A stretch of DNA of 52,332 bases from Gammaproteobacteria bacterium. Lineage in GTDB: Bacteria; Pseudomonadota; Gammaproteobacteria; Granulosicoccales; Granulosicoccaceae. This document shows, in pieces, positions 1-9,526 of the stretch. A program made the position numbers and the translations under genes. The stretch spans positions 1-52,332 of the forward strand of contig JAHQVR010000154.1 of NCBI GenBank assembly GCA_019634245.1. Direction: 5' to 3'. Every line of letters starts with the position of its first letter. Within the stretch, counting starts at the first letter, position 1. The notes beneath the pieces were generated by a model. It saw nothing but the letters and a program-made list of their open reading frames with translations, had not been told where the DNA came from and searched no databases.

Positions 1-1
1 A

Positions 2-163
2 GAGTGTTTATGGAAGTGGAAAAGTCCATTGGCTCGGGAATGGTATCCCTACCTTATGAGTCTAAAACACGATCTGGCACTGCAAAGCAAAAGCCTGCCC
101 GAAGATCGAATCATTAAAACCCAACCGGCGCCACTGGCAAAAACACTTTTAAACAGGCACTAG
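2..163 (+). CDS. 3' end of an unidentified protein (partial)
   Basis: An open frame enters from the left edge and runs 53 codons to a TAG at 161-163. The peptide is rich in Trp, Leu and Lys (it begins ECLWKWKSPLAREWYPYL and ends TLLNRH) and looks like a plausible protein C-terminus rather than random translation, but I do not recognise the family. There is no start codon in view, so the gene would begin outside the window. It is on the same strand as the large secreted protein that follows, separated by about 250 bases and a tandem repeat. It could be spurious; only the neighbouring sequence to the left can settle it. Confidence 0.4.
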   Translation, partial: ECLWKWKSPLAREWYPYLMSLKHDLALQSKSLPEDRIIKTQPAPLAKTLLNRH

Positions 164-251
164 TTTCCATCCAAAATCGCGCTAACTGATCACGGCAAGT
201 GCTTGCCAAACCGAGCCTGATAGTGGAAGAAGTTGTTCATTACCTCTGTTC

Positions 252-310
252 AACCTGTCCTTGCAACCTGTCCTTGCAACCTGTCCTTGCAACCTGTCCT
301 TGCAACCTGT
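252..310. repeat. 13-bp tandem repeat, four full copies plus a partial one
   Basis: The unit aacctgtccttgc occurs at 252-264, 265-277, 278-290 and 291-303 with no mismatch, followed by the first seven bases of a fifth copy. The array ends about 110 bases upstream of the start of the DUF1800 gene, so it lies in its presumed promoter/leader region. The remainder of 164-419 shows no further gene that I can support. Perfect identity of the copies suggests recent slippage or a maintained multi-copy site; the sequence alone does not say which. Confidence 0.9.
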
Positions 311-419
311 GTACTTTTGCCCAACGCCCTAATATACTGAGTCGCCCCCTGCCAGCACTCCCCTAGGTGTTGCAGCGCATGTCTCAGTTGCCAATTTAAC
401 GTCGCACGGAGTTTTTCAC

Positions 420-3400
420 ATGATGGTTGCGCGATTTCTGACCACCTCTCTGCTCGCCAGCGTCTTTTTGTTGGGCGTCCAACCAGCATTTGCTCAAACA
501 TTTTATGAAGATGCCGAATCCGGCGCTGAACACTGGGTGGTGTATGACAACAATCCTGAAGGGGCTACCGTCTCCACCGTTTATGACAGTGCGTTACAGA
601 GCCAGGTCATCGTCACAGCGGGCGACGGCCGCAGAAACGGTTATCGAATCGGGGGTTTGAACACCAACAACGGATGGAACAACACCACTGAATTTCACGT
701 TAATTGGAAGATGGCCATTGGCGAGTCGTACACCGTCTATTGGCGTGTTGATACCACCGATGGCTGGCGATATATTTATTACAATCACAGCAACTCCGAT
801 AGCTTGTTGCACAGCAACGGCCGGTACGTTCATCACGGTCTGGGCAGTGATACCCGTGATAACCGCTGGCGCACGTACAGTCGCGACCTGAATGCCGATC
901 TGAAAGATGCTGAACCCAACAACGAAGTGCTCGCGGTACACGGATTTTTGGTTCGTGGCAGCGGTCGGTTCGACGATGTCATATTAAGTAACAATGCATC
1001 TCCAATGGCCGATATTGCGCTGGGGGATCGCACGGTTGATCTGAATTCCGAATTCACTCTCGATGGCACGGGCAGTTACGATCCAGACGGCGCTATAACC
1101 GGGTATGAATGGCGAAACGGCGAAGGCGTTATCGTAGGCACCGAATCCACATACCGCGCAACACCGGATGCCACCGGCGACTTCCACTACCTGCTGACGG
1201 TAACCGACGTTACTGGCTTAACGGCAGCCACCGCCATGACGTTAACGGTTATCGATACGACGATACCTACCGTCTATGAAGACGCAGAAGACGGCAACAT
1301 AGATGGCTGGACCATTTATGACAACACCCCAACCGGTGGCACTATCACCAATGAGTTTGATGCCGATTCCGACAGCCGCGTGATTACGGTTGCCGGCACT
1401 GATCAAAAAAACGGCTTTATGCTCGGCCACTATCGTCGCGCCGAATCGTGGCTGAATACATCACAACGAACCATTCGATTCCGCATGCGAACGGACGGCA
1501 ACTTCGCTATATACGTCCGCTTGCACACCACAGACGGTTATCGCTACCTGAAGTACGACCAGTATGAAACTGATCGATTAGGCACCGGACGCACGGTTCA
1601 CCACGCACTGGGTGCAGCCTTGAAAAATGGAGAATGGCACAGCGTGGTGAGAAACCTCGACGCTGATCTCCAGGCGGCTCAACCCGATATCGACATTCTG
1701 GAGGTCCGCGGATTTTTCTTTCGCGGCTCCGGTTCAGTCGATGATATTGAGCTACTCAACATTATAGATGAGCCACCTGTAGCCAATCTGGTTGCGAATC
1801 CAGAGACTGGGATGTTGCCACTAACCGTAACTCTCGATGCCACTGGCTCCACCGACGATATAGGAATAGCAAGTTATTCGTTTGATATCGGCGTTGGTGA
1901 CCCCATAGCAAACACCGACGGCACAACAGAGTTTGAATTTACCGAGCCCGGTGAATTCACCGCTACGGTAACCGTCACCGACGTCGGTGGTCACACTCAC
2001 ACCGCCAGCCAAGTCATTACTGTGTTACCCGATACAGAATTACCTATTGCCAGCGTAACAGCTTCGACGCTGAGTGGGCCTTTGCCACTGGAGGTTGAAT
2101 TTGATTCGGAAGGTTCTTCTGACAACGACTCCATCGCAGACTACCACTGGGATTTTGGTGATGGCACCACGGTTAGCGGTGCTGAACTGCTTGCGCCAAC
2201 CCATATCTTTACGACAGCAGGAGTCTTTGAAGTCACACTCACAGTGATGGACCCATCGGGCAATCCCGCACAGAGCACATTAGAGATCGACGTTCAGACA
2301 CCCCCCGATCCTCCGCCAACGGCGAGCTTTTTGGCAACGGCAGGCACAGGCGCTAACTCATTGACCGTGATGGTTGATGCATCAGCGTCTTCGGATAACG
2401 AAGCTATCGTGAGTTATGAGTGGGACTTCGGTGACAATTACACGGGTAGTGGAATCACTTCAGCGGTGACCTATGCAGAAGCGGGTAGTAAAACGATCCA
2501 GCTTACTGTTACCGATAATGCAAACCAGAGTACTACCGCCTCCTACACCATAAGCGTAACCGAACCGATCATCGAAACACCACCCACCGCTGTGGTCATG
2601 GCATCGCCTCTCAGCGGCCCAGCACCGCTGCAGGTTTCCCTAAATGCAGCGGATTCCACCGCAGCGGACGATGCCACGATCGTTTCTTACCTTTGGGAGA
2701 TTGGCGACGTGACATCTTCCGACGAAATCGCAGCGGAACATACCTTCGCGAGCCCAGGGTCCTATCTCGTTTCGTTAACGGTCACTGATAGCAACAATTT
2801 AACCGATACTCAAAGTGTCACCATTGTTGTAGAGGAACCAACGGCGACAGCGGTATCCGCAGAAGCGGCGGCTCGTTTACTCACTCAAGCAACCTTTGGC
2901 CCCACCATGGACAGCATTGCTGACGTGCAGGCCGTCGGTATCGAGAGTTGGATAGATCAGCAGCTTTCTTTACTGGGCCCGCCTCATCTTGAATACGTTC
3001 AACAGCATTCGAATGGCAGTTTTAAACCTCCTCGACATGAAATTTGGTGGATGGATGCGGTTGATGGGGACGATCAGCTTCGCCAACGCGTCGCGTTTGC
3101 CTTGAGTGAAATTTTTGTGCTCTCAGACATAGGGTCAACGTTGGGTAATTCCCAATACGGCATCACGCAGTACTACGATCAGCTTCGCGAAAATGCGTTT
3201 GGTACTTACCGTGAATTAATCGAAGACGTCACGCTCAGCCCCGTCATGGGCCTGTATTTAAGCATGTTGCAAAACGCCAAAGGCGACCCCGACGGCAACA
3301 CCCGAGCGGATGAAAACTATGCGCGTGAAGTCATGCAACTGTTCTCCATTGGTCCTCATCAACTTAATCTTAATGGCACACCGGTATTGGCTGATGGCCT

Positions 3401-4406
3401 ACCCATACCGGCCTATTCACAAGCAGACGTTGAAGAGCTAGCTCGAGTATTTACTGGATGGAATTACGCCGGGGTGTCGCGCTGGGCACAGGGCATATCG
3501 ACCGGCAATAACCTGATCGATCCCATGGAACCCTACCCCGGCTATCATGATGAGGGAAGCAAGACTATCGTCGGCGGTATAGTGATACCCGCAGGTCAAA
3601 CGCCGGATAAAGACTTAAGCGATGCACTGGATGCCCTGACCAATCATCCGAATACAGCACCGTTTATTTCTCGGCAACTGATACAACGTTTAATCACCAG
3701 CAACCCAACACCAGCTTATGTTGGCCGTGTGGCCGCCGTGTTTGATAACAATGGTGTAGGCGAGCGCGGTGATTTGGCTGCCGTGGTCAAAGCGATATTG
3801 ATGGATGAAGAAGCTCGGACCGGCCACCTCACTGTGCCCAACTTTGGCAAGCTTCGGGAACCGCTACTTCGCCTAAGCCATCTTTGGCGCGCGTTTAACA
3901 TCACCCCGGGTGCCCGATCGGCGCGCGGCGAATACAACACCGTTTCGCCGCATGTCGAGCACATTGATGATTTAACCGGCCAAGCACCGCTTAACGCCAG
4001 CTCGGTGTTCAATTTTTTCCGACCTGATTTTGCACCGTCTGGCTCAGTAAATGATGCAAGCCTTGTGGCACCTGAAGCAGAGATTTATATCGATAGTTAT
4101 ATCGCTACTACCACGACGCGTATCAACGCACAAATCCAGCGCTTCTACGCCTCAACACCCTATGACAATTCATTGAACTACTCCGTTCTGGATCTAGCCA
4201 CCGAAAACGCATTGGCGGCCGACCCTGAAGCTCTACTAGAACGACTCGATTTGCTGTTGCTATCGGGCGCCATGTCAGACGGATTGAAAAACGCCTTGTT
4301 AGATCATTTAGACACCTTGCCCGACACAGACGTGGGCAGAGGGCAGCGGGCCAGAGACGCGATTAGCCTGATCATGGCATCCCCTGAATATTTAGTGCAG
4401 ATGTAA
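420..4406 (+). CDS. Secreted DUF1800 protein with PKD repeats
   Basis: A 1328-residue exported protein. Residues 1-26 form a classical signal peptide ending at AFAQ. Two similar modules of about 165 residues follow, near 27-195 and 285-450; each begins with the pattern YEDAE and a WTIYDN/WVVYDN motif and ends in a beta-rich FRGSGxxDDIxL segment, suggesting jelly-roll domains that may bind carbohydrate. A PKD-like domain sits between them, and four more PKD repeats span about 455-830 (repeated YxWDFGDG-type motifs). The last 480 residues are the DUF1800 domain, starting at EAAARLLTQATFGP. DUF1800 proteins are usually encoded next to DUF1501 proteins, as here (10-nt gap). Their biochemical role is not established; an extracellular or envelope role is inferred. 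Start: ATG 420 with GGAG 8 nt upstream; ATG 423 is equally possible. Confidence 0.92.
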   Translation: MMVARFLTTSLLASVFLLGVQPAFAQTFYEDAESGAEHWVVYDNNPEGATVSTVYDSALQSQVIVTAGDGRRNGYRIGGLNTNNGWNNTTEFHVNWKMAIGESYTVYWRVDTTDGWRYIYYNHSNSDSLLHSNGRYVHHGLGSDTRDNRWRTYSRDLNADLKDAEPNNEVLAVHGFLVRGSGRFDDVILSNNASPMADIALGDRTVDLNSEFTLDGTGSYDPDGAITGYEWRNGEGVIVGTESTYRATPDATGDFHYLLTVTDVTGLTAATAMTLTVIDTTIPTVYEDAEDGNIDGWTIYDNTPTGGTITNEFDADSDSRVITVAGTDQKNGFMLGHYRRAESWLNTSQRTIRFRMRTDGNFAIYVRLHTTDGYRYLKYDQYETDRLGTGRTVHHALGAALKNGEWHSVVRNLDADLQAAQPDIDILEVRGFFFRGSGSVDDIELLNIIDEPPVANLVANPETGMLPLTVTLDATGSTDDIGIASYSFDIGVGDPIANTDGTTEFEFTEPGEFTATVTVTDVGGHTHTASQVITVLPDTELPIASVTASTLSGPLPLEVEFDSEGSSDNDSIADYHWDFGDGTTVSGAELLAPTHIFTTAGVFEVTLTVMDPSGNPAQSTLEIDVQTPPDPPPTASFLATAGTGANSLTVMVDASASSDNEAIVSYEWDFGDNYTGSGITSAVTYAEAGSKTIQLTVTDNANQSTTASYTISVTEPIIETPPTAVVMASPLSGPAPLQVSLNAADSTAADDATIVSYLWEIGDVTSSDEIAAEHTFASPGSYLVSLTVTDSNNLTDTQSVTIVVEEPTATAVSAEAAARLLTQATFGPTMDSIADVQAVGIESWIDQQLSLLGPPHLEYVQQHSNGSFKPPRHEIWWMDAVDGDDQLRQRVAFALSEIFVLSDIGSTLGNSQYGITQYYDQLRENAFGTYRELIEDVTLSPVMGLYLSMLQNAKGDPDGNTRADENYAREVMQLFSIGPHQLNLNGTPVLADGLPIPAYSQADVEELARVFTGWNYAGVSRWAQGISTGNNLIDPMEPYPGYHDEGSKTIVGGIVIPAGQTPDKDLSDALDALTNHPNTAPFISRQLIQRLITSNPTPAYVGRVAAVFDNNGVGERGDLAAVVKAILMDEEARTGHLTVPNFGKLREPLLRLSHLWRAFNITPGARSARGEYNTVSPHVEHIDDLTGQAPLNASSVFNFFRPDFAPSGSVNDASLVAPEAEIYIDSYIATTTTRINAQIQRFYASTPYDNSLNYSVLDLATENALAADPEALLERLDLLLLSGAMSDGLKNALLDHLDTLPDTDVGRGQRARDAISLIMASPEYLVQM

Positions 4407-4416
4407 GGAGAGATCG

Positions 4417-5844
4417 ATGAAAAACACTCTAAAAAATAGACGTCACTTTCTTAAAGCCTCTGCTGCCACCGCACTGCTCGGCAGTGGCATGGGCGCGATG
4501 AATGGTAAGCTCAATCTGATGAGTTCGGCGTTGGCCGCCAGTGGCGACTATGCTGGCCTGACCGACTACAAATCTCTCGTCTGTGTGTTTCTCTACGGTG
4601 GTAGTGATTCGTTTAATCTGTTTGTACCGCTATCCAACTATGATGGTTACAGTACGTCGCGCGGCGGCTTGGCTATTCCTCAAAGCGCATTGCTAGCCAG
4701 TGCAGATAGCAGTATTGGATTCAATCCCAACATGCCCGAGCTGCAAAATTACTACGACTCGGGAAAACTGGCACTCATCTCCAACGTGGGTAATATTATT
4801 CAACCCACCACCCGTGCTCAAGTCGATAGTGGCAGTGCACTTATGCCAGCAGACCTATTTGCTCATAACCATCAACAAGAGCAAGTACAAAAAGGTCTGG
4901 CCAGTCAGCCGCAGTCATTAGTGGGTGCTGGTTGGGGAGGCCGAATGGCCGATTTGCTGTTCACAGCGAATGAATCCGACGCCTTGCCACCGAGTTTTAC
5001 ATTGGCTGGCAGTAATCACTGGCAAGCAGGTGTCAATACACTTCCAGTATCGGTAAACGCACAATATGGTCCACGCCTGATGACCTATCTCGATCCCAAC
5101 ACCGGCGGTTCGCAAAACGTTGGCCGCGACGCAGCCTTGGCCAACATCCTATCGCTTCAACACTCGCACCCACTCCAACGATTTGCCAGCGATTCATTTA
5201 CTCGCGCTCGAGATAACTCTCGCAAACTCTCCAGTGCACTGGCCTCTAGCCCGACGCTCACGACTTCCTATAATTCCGGCAGTAAGTTAGCGCAACAGCT
5301 GAGAATGGTGGCTCGCCTAATTGCTGTGCGCGAACAACTCGGCCAGCGTCGACAAATCTTTTTTGTGGGCATGGGCGGCTGGGATACACACGACACCCAG
5401 AGCCCCAGGCTGGTTCAGTTGGCCCGCGATCTCAGCACGAGCCTGGCGAGTTTTCAAACCACGTTGGCCGAGCTTGCTGTTAATAGCCCAGGGTTAGAAG
5501 AACAAGTCACTACCTTCACGACATCAGATTTCGGCCGAACGTTAACGATCAACGGAGACGGTTCCGATCATGGTTGGGGTGGTCATTATCTCGTGATGGG
5601 TGGCGCCGTCAACGGCGGACAGTTAGTGGGTTCATGGCCAGACTACGCGATCGGTGGCCCGCACGATATGGGTGATGATGGCCGCATTATTCCGACCATT
5701 TCATTGAATCAGTACGGCGCTGCTCTGGGTTCCTGGATGGGTTTATCCGAAGGTGATCTACACACCGTGTTTCCAGATTTGCAAAACTTCGAAGGCGCTG
5801 AGCACAACGGCTGGCAATCTCAGTATGGCCTGTTTAACACCTAA
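4417..5844 (+). CDS. Tat-exported DUF1501 family protein
   Basis: A 475-residue protein of the DUF1501 family, distantly related to the alkaline-phosphatase/sulfatase fold. The N-terminus carries a twin-arginine signal (NRRHFLKASAATALLG), so it is predicted to be folded in the cytoplasm and exported by Tat. Family-type motifs are visible: the early VCVFLYGGSDSFNL block, GMGGWDTHDTQ in the second half, TTSDFGRT, and the DHGWGGHYLVMGG segment with clustered His and Asp residues typical of a metal site. It follows the DUF1800 gene after 10 nt, with AAGGAGAG just before its ATG, so the two are almost certainly one transcription unit. DUF1800/DUF1501 pairs are common in environmental Proteobacteria and Planctomycetes; the substrate is unknown. 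Confidence 0.93.
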   Translation: MKNTLKNRRHFLKASAATALLGSGMGAMNGKLNLMSSALAASGDYAGLTDYKSLVCVFLYGGSDSFNLFVPLSNYDGYSTSRGGLAIPQSALLASADSSIGFNPNMPELQNYYDSGKLALISNVGNIIQPTTRAQVDSGSALMPADLFAHNHQQEQVQKGLASQPQSLVGAGWGGRMADLLFTANESDALPPSFTLAGSNHWQAGVNTLPVSVNAQYGPRLMTYLDPNTGGSQNVGRDAALANILSLQHSHPLQRFASDSFTRARDNSRKLSSALASSPTLTTSYNSGSKLAQQLRMVARLIAVREQLGQRRQIFFVGMGGWDTHDTQSPRLVQLARDLSTSLASFQTTLAELAVNSPGLEEQVTTFTTSDFGRTLTINGDGSDHGWGGHYLVMGGAVNGGQLVGSWPDYAIGGPHDMGDDGRIIPTISLNQYGAALGSWMGLSEGDLHTVFPDLQNFEGAEHNGWQSQYGLFNT

Positions 5845-5845
5845 T

Positions 5846-5873
5846 GCCACTCAGCGCTGTTTGGATGAGTGGC
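5846..5873. terminator. Inverted repeat between convergent genes (possible bidirectional terminator)
   Basis: GCCACTCA at 5846-5853 pairs perfectly with TGAGTGGC at 5866-5873 across a 12-nt loop. It lies just after the DUF1501 stop codon and upstream of the glyA stop codon, in a 58-nt gap between convergent genes. A second short stem (CTCAG/CTGAG) follows at about 5880-5896. Neither is followed by a clear U tract, so the terminator call is by position and structure only. Confidence 0.5.
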
Positions 5874-5902
5874 CAGAGCTCAGGTGTGGGCTGAGTGACA
5901 GA

Positions 5903-7177
5903 TCAGGTATAAATCGGGAATTGGTCCGTCAATGCATTTACCTTGTCCTTGACTGATAGTTCCACGGCTTGGTTGCCTTCTGCGCCGTTGGCTTCGAGAC
6001 CATTGAGCACCTCGATGATCAATTCCCCGACCAGCGTAAATTCCGCTTCAGCAAAACCACGAGAAGTTGCCGCAGGAGTTCCAAGTCGAATGCCTGAAGT
6101 CACCATCGGAGATTCTGGGTCGAACGGTATACCGTTTTTATTGCAGGTAATACCAGCTCGGCCCAACGAAGCTTCAGCGGCTTTACCGGTCAGTTTCTTG
6201 GCAGTTAAATCAACTAACATCACATGAGTATCAGTGCCACCAGAGACGAGGCTCAACCCACCAGAGTTGATCGCCTCTGATAATGCCTTAGCGTTGTCAA
6301 CCACAGTTTGAGCGTACTGCTTAAAATCAGGTTGCAGCGCTTCGCCGAACGCCACCGCCTTGGCGGCAATCACATGCATCAATGGCCCACCTTGCAATCC
6401 AGGAAACACTGCTGAGTTGATCTTCTTACCCAGCTCGATGTCGTTGGACAAAATCATCCCGCCACGTGGGCCACGCAGAGTTTTGTGAGTGGTGGTGGTG
6501 ACGATCTGAGCGTGTTCGACCGGATTCGGATGCACCCCGCCCGCGACAAGCCCAGCAAAATGCGCCATATCGACCATCAAAATCGCACCCACCGAGTCGG
6601 CGATTTGCCGAAAGCGGGCAAAATCGATAATACGCGGATAGGCAGAGCCACCTGCAATAATGATCTTAGGTTTGTGCTGATCCGCTAGCGACTGTACGTT
6701 GTCAAAGTTTATTTGGTGTGAATCTTTGTCCACGTTATACGACACCGCATTAAACCATTTTCCCGATTGGTTCACTGGAGAGCCATGAGTCAGATGACCA
6801 CCAGCAGCTAGATCCAGCCCCATAAAAGTGTCACCGGGTTGCAACAATGCTTGAAACACCGCCTGGTTAGCTTGAGCTCCAGAGTGCGGCTGGACATTAA
6901 CAAACGCACAGTTAAAGAGTTCTTTAGCTCGGTCGCGGGCTAAATCTTCAGCAACATCAACATGTTCACAGCCGCCATAGTAGCGGCGACCTGGATACCC
7001 TTCGGCATACTTATTCGTCATCACCGAACCCTGCGCCTCCATCACAGCGGTTGAGACAATATTCTCAGACGCAATCAGCTCAATTTCATGTTGTTGTCGT
7101 TTAAGTTCAGCCGAGATACTCGCCGCTACCGCTGGGTCGATATCAGCAAGCTTTCCCGTAAAAAAGGCGTTGGACAT
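5903..7177 (-). CDS. glyA: Serine hydroxymethyltransferase
   Basis: A PLP enzyme that interconverts serine and glycine while charging tetrahydrofolate with a one-carbon unit; cytosolic. The 424-residue length fits the family (about 417-420). The PLP lysine lies in the [14 protein letters not shown] motif (Lys232), and [22 protein letters not shown] and the AGLVAGG segment are all intact. The frame stays open upstream to 7312, but those 45 residues are Ser/Val-rich and unlike the family; ATG 7177, giving [10 protein letters not shown], is the correct-looking start. It is monocistronic, convergent with the DUF1501 gene. nrdR, often near glyA in other proteobacteria, is 32 kb away here. Confidence 0.98.
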   Translation of the reverse strand: MSNAFFTGKLADIDPAVAASISAELKRQQHEIELIASENIVSTAVMEAQGSVMTNKYAEGYPGRRYYGGCEHVDVAEDLARDRAKELFNCAFVNVQPHSGAQANQAVFQALLQPGDTFMGLDLAAGGHLTHGSPVNQSGKWFNAVSYNVDKDSHQINFDNVQSLADQHKPKIIIAGGSAYPRIIDFARFRQIADSVGAILMVDMAHFAGLVAGGVHPNPVEHAQIVTTTTHKTLRGPRGGMILSNDIELGKKINSAVFPGLQGGPLMHVIAAKAVAFGEALQPDFKQYAQTVVDNAKALSEAINSGGLSLVSGGTDTHVMLVDLTAKKLTGKAAEASLGRAGITCNKNGIPFDPESPMVTSGIRLGTPAATSRGFAEAEFTLVGELIIEVLNGLEANGAEGNQAVELSVKDKVNALTDQFPIYT

Positions 7178-7423
7178 GGATACTCTCAAGTCGATTTCTG
7201 AATGGGCAAAGATTACCATGGCGCAGCAGTAAACGCTGCCGTTTGTGGATACAGATGAGCTACTCACATGGGCGCTTGAAGATACCCAAAAAAGCCTCCT
7301 GTATAGAACCATTCGGGTTCGGATGGGGATTTGCCAATCGTCTCACATCAACCTAGCAGCAGCACCCATCATTGATGCGTAGAATACGGAGCATCGGATC
7401 ACCCACTCTTTAAAGAGAATCAT

Positions 7424-8272
7424 TTGAGTACTTCGAGAACGCTTCTCAGCGTGCTGTACATGTCTCTTGGCATGTCATTGATTCCAGTGGGGGACGCTAT
7501 TGCAAAGTATCTATCTGGTGCTACAGAACATTCCGCGATATTTCTAGCGTGGTCCAGATTTATCGTAGGAGGAAGCGTAGCCCTCCCGTTGGCCTGGATG
7601 CATCGCCACTCTGGTACCTATTCGCCCAACTTTGTATTTAAGCACTGTGTGCGAGGTCTGTGTATTAGCATGACGCTCGTGCTCATCATCCAAGCATTGA
7701 GTCTAAGCCCCATTGCCGATGTTTTTGGTGCATTTTTTATCGGTCCGTCATTTGCAGTCGTGTTAAGTGTGGTTTGGCTCAAAGAGCGCGTCACAGGCTT
7801 AGAGTGGTTAAGCGTGATTTTCGGCTTTGTTGGCGTATTGATGGTGATTCAACCGGTTGGCACAATAAGCCCAGGACTACCTTGGGCCTTTGCAGCTGGG
7901 CTGTGCTACGGCGGCTTCCTTACAGCCACACGTTGGGCTGCAGGTAGTGGACCGCCGATCACACAGTTGGCTATCCAGCTGATTTTTGGCAGTGTGTTTT
8001 TGATGCCATTTGCGATTCAAGACCTATCGATTATTCAAGCTGAATTCGCGCCTTTGATATTGATTATGGGACTGTCGTCCACCCTCGCTAATTTTTTCTC
8101 TATCATGGCTTTGAACCGAGCAAGACCAGCGTTTTTAGCACCTATAGTTTATTTGCAGGTAGTAGTTGCTACGCTACTGGGATTGTTCTACTTTGGAGAT
8201 ACGCTAAATACGTTGGCGGCTCTGGGTATTGGATTGATCGTTTTTACCGGTTTGTTGAAAATCCGAATTTGA
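7424..8272 (+). CDS. EamA/DMT-family transporter
   Basis: A 282-residue integral membrane protein of the drug/metabolite transporter superfamily, with about ten hydrophobic segments arranged as two EamA halves. The first half ends near the PVGTISPGL segment and the second shows the typical SSTLANFFSIMALNRA and APIVYLQVVVATLLGLFYFGD motifs. Members export amino acids, purines or other metabolites; the substrate cannot be read from sequence. The proposed start is TTG 7424 with AAAGAGAA about 5 nt upstream; an internal ATG at codon 13 would remove part of the first membrane helix. It stands alone, divergent from glyA and convergent with zur. Confidence 0.88.
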   Translation: MSTSRTLLSVLYMSLGMSLIPVGDAIAKYLSGATEHSAIFLAWSRFIVGGSVALPLAWMHRHSGTYSPNFVFKHCVRGLCISMTLVLIIQALSLSPIADVFGAFFIGPSFAVVLSVVWLKERVTGLEWLSVIFGFVGVLMVIQPVGTISPGLPWAFAAGLCYGGFLTATRWAAGSGPPITQLAIQLIFGSVFLMPFAIQDLSIIQAEFAPLILIMGLSSTLANFFSIMALNRARPAFLAPIVYLQVVVATLLGLFYFGDTLNTLAALGIGLIVFTGLLKIRI

Positions 8273-8327
8273 TGGTTTTCTGTAGCACCTGTTTAAAACC
8301 TGGTTCGATATCTCCGCAACGCAAGGT

Positions 8328-8720
8328 TTACACGGCTTGGCAATGCTCGCACAGACCAGACAATTCTATAGTGGTTGCGCGCAATCCAAACCCCTGGTCG
8401 CTAGCCAAATTCACCAATTGTTTCGCCACCTTATTCGCAGGAAATTCTAAAACCACGCTGCAGTTGTCGCAAATGGCCAGAGCACTGATTCCGTGGTCAG
8501 AGTCGTCATCATGATTACAAGCGACAAACGCATTTAGGCTCTCTACCCGGTGCACCAATCCATACTCAGTGAGTTTTTCCAAAGCTCTATAGATTTGTGG
8601 CGGAGCACGAAACCCCTGTTTGCGTAACTGATCCAATAGCTCGTAGGCAGTCAACGGTACAGACGATTTTGTCAGAGCTTGAAATACCGCCTGTTGGTTT
8701 TTAGTGAGTTTCATAATCAC
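8328..8720 (-). CDS. zur: Fur-family zinc uptake regulator
   Basis: A 130-residue Fur-family repressor with an N-terminal winged helix and a metal-binding dimerisation domain. Four cysteines in two pairs, Cys84/Cys87 (CDNC) and Cys124/Cys127 (CEHC), form the structural zinc site; Cys68, His70 and His76 lie in the region expected for the regulatory metal. The AHxxD/HHDH motif of iron-type Fur is not present in that form. Its position directly behind znuB argues for Zur. The GTG at 8720 overlaps the znuB stop as GTGA, implying translational coupling; an ATG two codons later is an alternative. It probably represses its own operon through the operator at about 10308-10324. Confidence 0.93.
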   Translation of the reverse strand: MIMKLTKNQQAVFQALTKSSVPLTAYELLDQLRKQGFRAPPQIYRALEKLTEYGLVHRVESLNAFVACNHDDDSDHGISALAICDNCSVVLEFPANKVAKQLVNLASDQGFGLRATTIELSGLCEHCQAV

Positions 8721-9526
8721 GATGCCCTACTTTTTCGAATATAAGACGAAAGGGGTGTCAGGCTGAGCGCAAATAAGGTACTGGCCACCACCACAATAGC
8801 AGGGCCTGACGGAATATCGGCATATAAAGAGAAATTTAAACCAGCAACCACCGCAATAACACCAATCACTGACGCTACCACAGCCATGGCTTCTGGCCCA
8901 ATCGTCATACGCCGGGCAGCTGCCGCGGGGATAATTAATAGCGCGGTTATCAACAACACTCCTACGATCTTCATCGCCAACGCAATTACGGTTGCCATCA
9001 ACAACATGAATACGAGATTGACTCTCTTGGGGTTTATTCCTTCGGCTTCGGCAAGCTCTTCACTCACCGTGGCAGCAAACAACCGCCGCCATATCCCGGC
9101 AAGCACCAGCAGTAACCCTGCACCGACAAGATAAATAATCGCTATATCCCGCTTTGATACCGCCAGAATGTCACCGAATAAGAAACTCATCAAATCAACC
9201 CGCACCCAACTCATATAGGCCAAACACACGAGCCCTAAGGCCAGTGATGAATGAGCCAATAATCCTAACAAGGCATCCGAAGATATTACGGTGCGATTGC
9301 GCATGGCGATAAGTGCTAATGAGACCACCGTACACACGGCAAACACAGCCAGGGTGGTATTGATGTCCAGTAGCAACGCAATGGCTATTCCCAACAACGC
9401 TGCATGAGAGAGTGTGTCACCGAAATAGGCCATTCGGCGCCAAATAATCACGCAGCCCAAAGGTCCGACCATCAGCGCAATGCCGACACCGGCGATCAAC
9501 GCACGACTAAAAAAGTCATCCATCAT
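8717..9526 (-). CDS. znuB: Zinc ABC transporter, membrane subunit
   Basis: A 269-residue polytopic membrane protein of the ABC-3 family (ZnuB/MntB/TroC type) that forms the zinc channel with the ZnuC ATPase. Hydrophobic helices alternate through the length. The N-terminal GPLGCVIIWRRMAYFGDTLSHAALLG segment, which contains the family's conserved early motif, and the ALLIIPAAAARR segment near residue 200 are diagnostic. Two adjacent ATG codons at 9526 and 9523 are both inside the end of znuC, so translation is coupled. It is followed by zur with a 4-nt overlap. Confidence 0.96.
   Translation of the reverse strand: MMDDFFSRALIAGVGIALMVGPLGCVIIWRRMAYFGDTLSHAALLGIAIALLLDINTTLAVFAVCTVVSLALIAMRNRTVISSDALLGLLAHSSLALGLVCLAYMSWVRVDLMSFLFGDILAVSKRDIAIIYLVGAGLLLVLAGIWRRLFAATVSEELAEAEGINPKRVNLVFMLLMATVIALAMKIVGVLLITALLIIPAAAARRMTIGPEAMAVVASVIGVIAVVAGLNFSLYADIPSGPAIVVVASTLFALSLTPLSSYIRKSRAS

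Noticed and set aside
244..310. CRISPR array
   Set aside because: The repeats are only 13 bp, abut one another without spacers, and no cas gene is present.
594..1187. Antisense open frames under the DUF1800 gene
   Set aside because: They are shadows of the PKD-rich coding sequence, with no family motifs and no start context.
7178..7312. Extra 45 N-terminal codons in frame with glyA
   Set aside because: The added residues are low-complexity Ser/Val with no SHMT similarity, and ATG 7177 gives the normal family N-terminus.
7406..7417. CTCTTTAAAGAG palindrome before the transporter gene
   Set aside because: It overlaps the ribosome-binding region of the TTG start and is short and AT-centred; not enough to call an operator.
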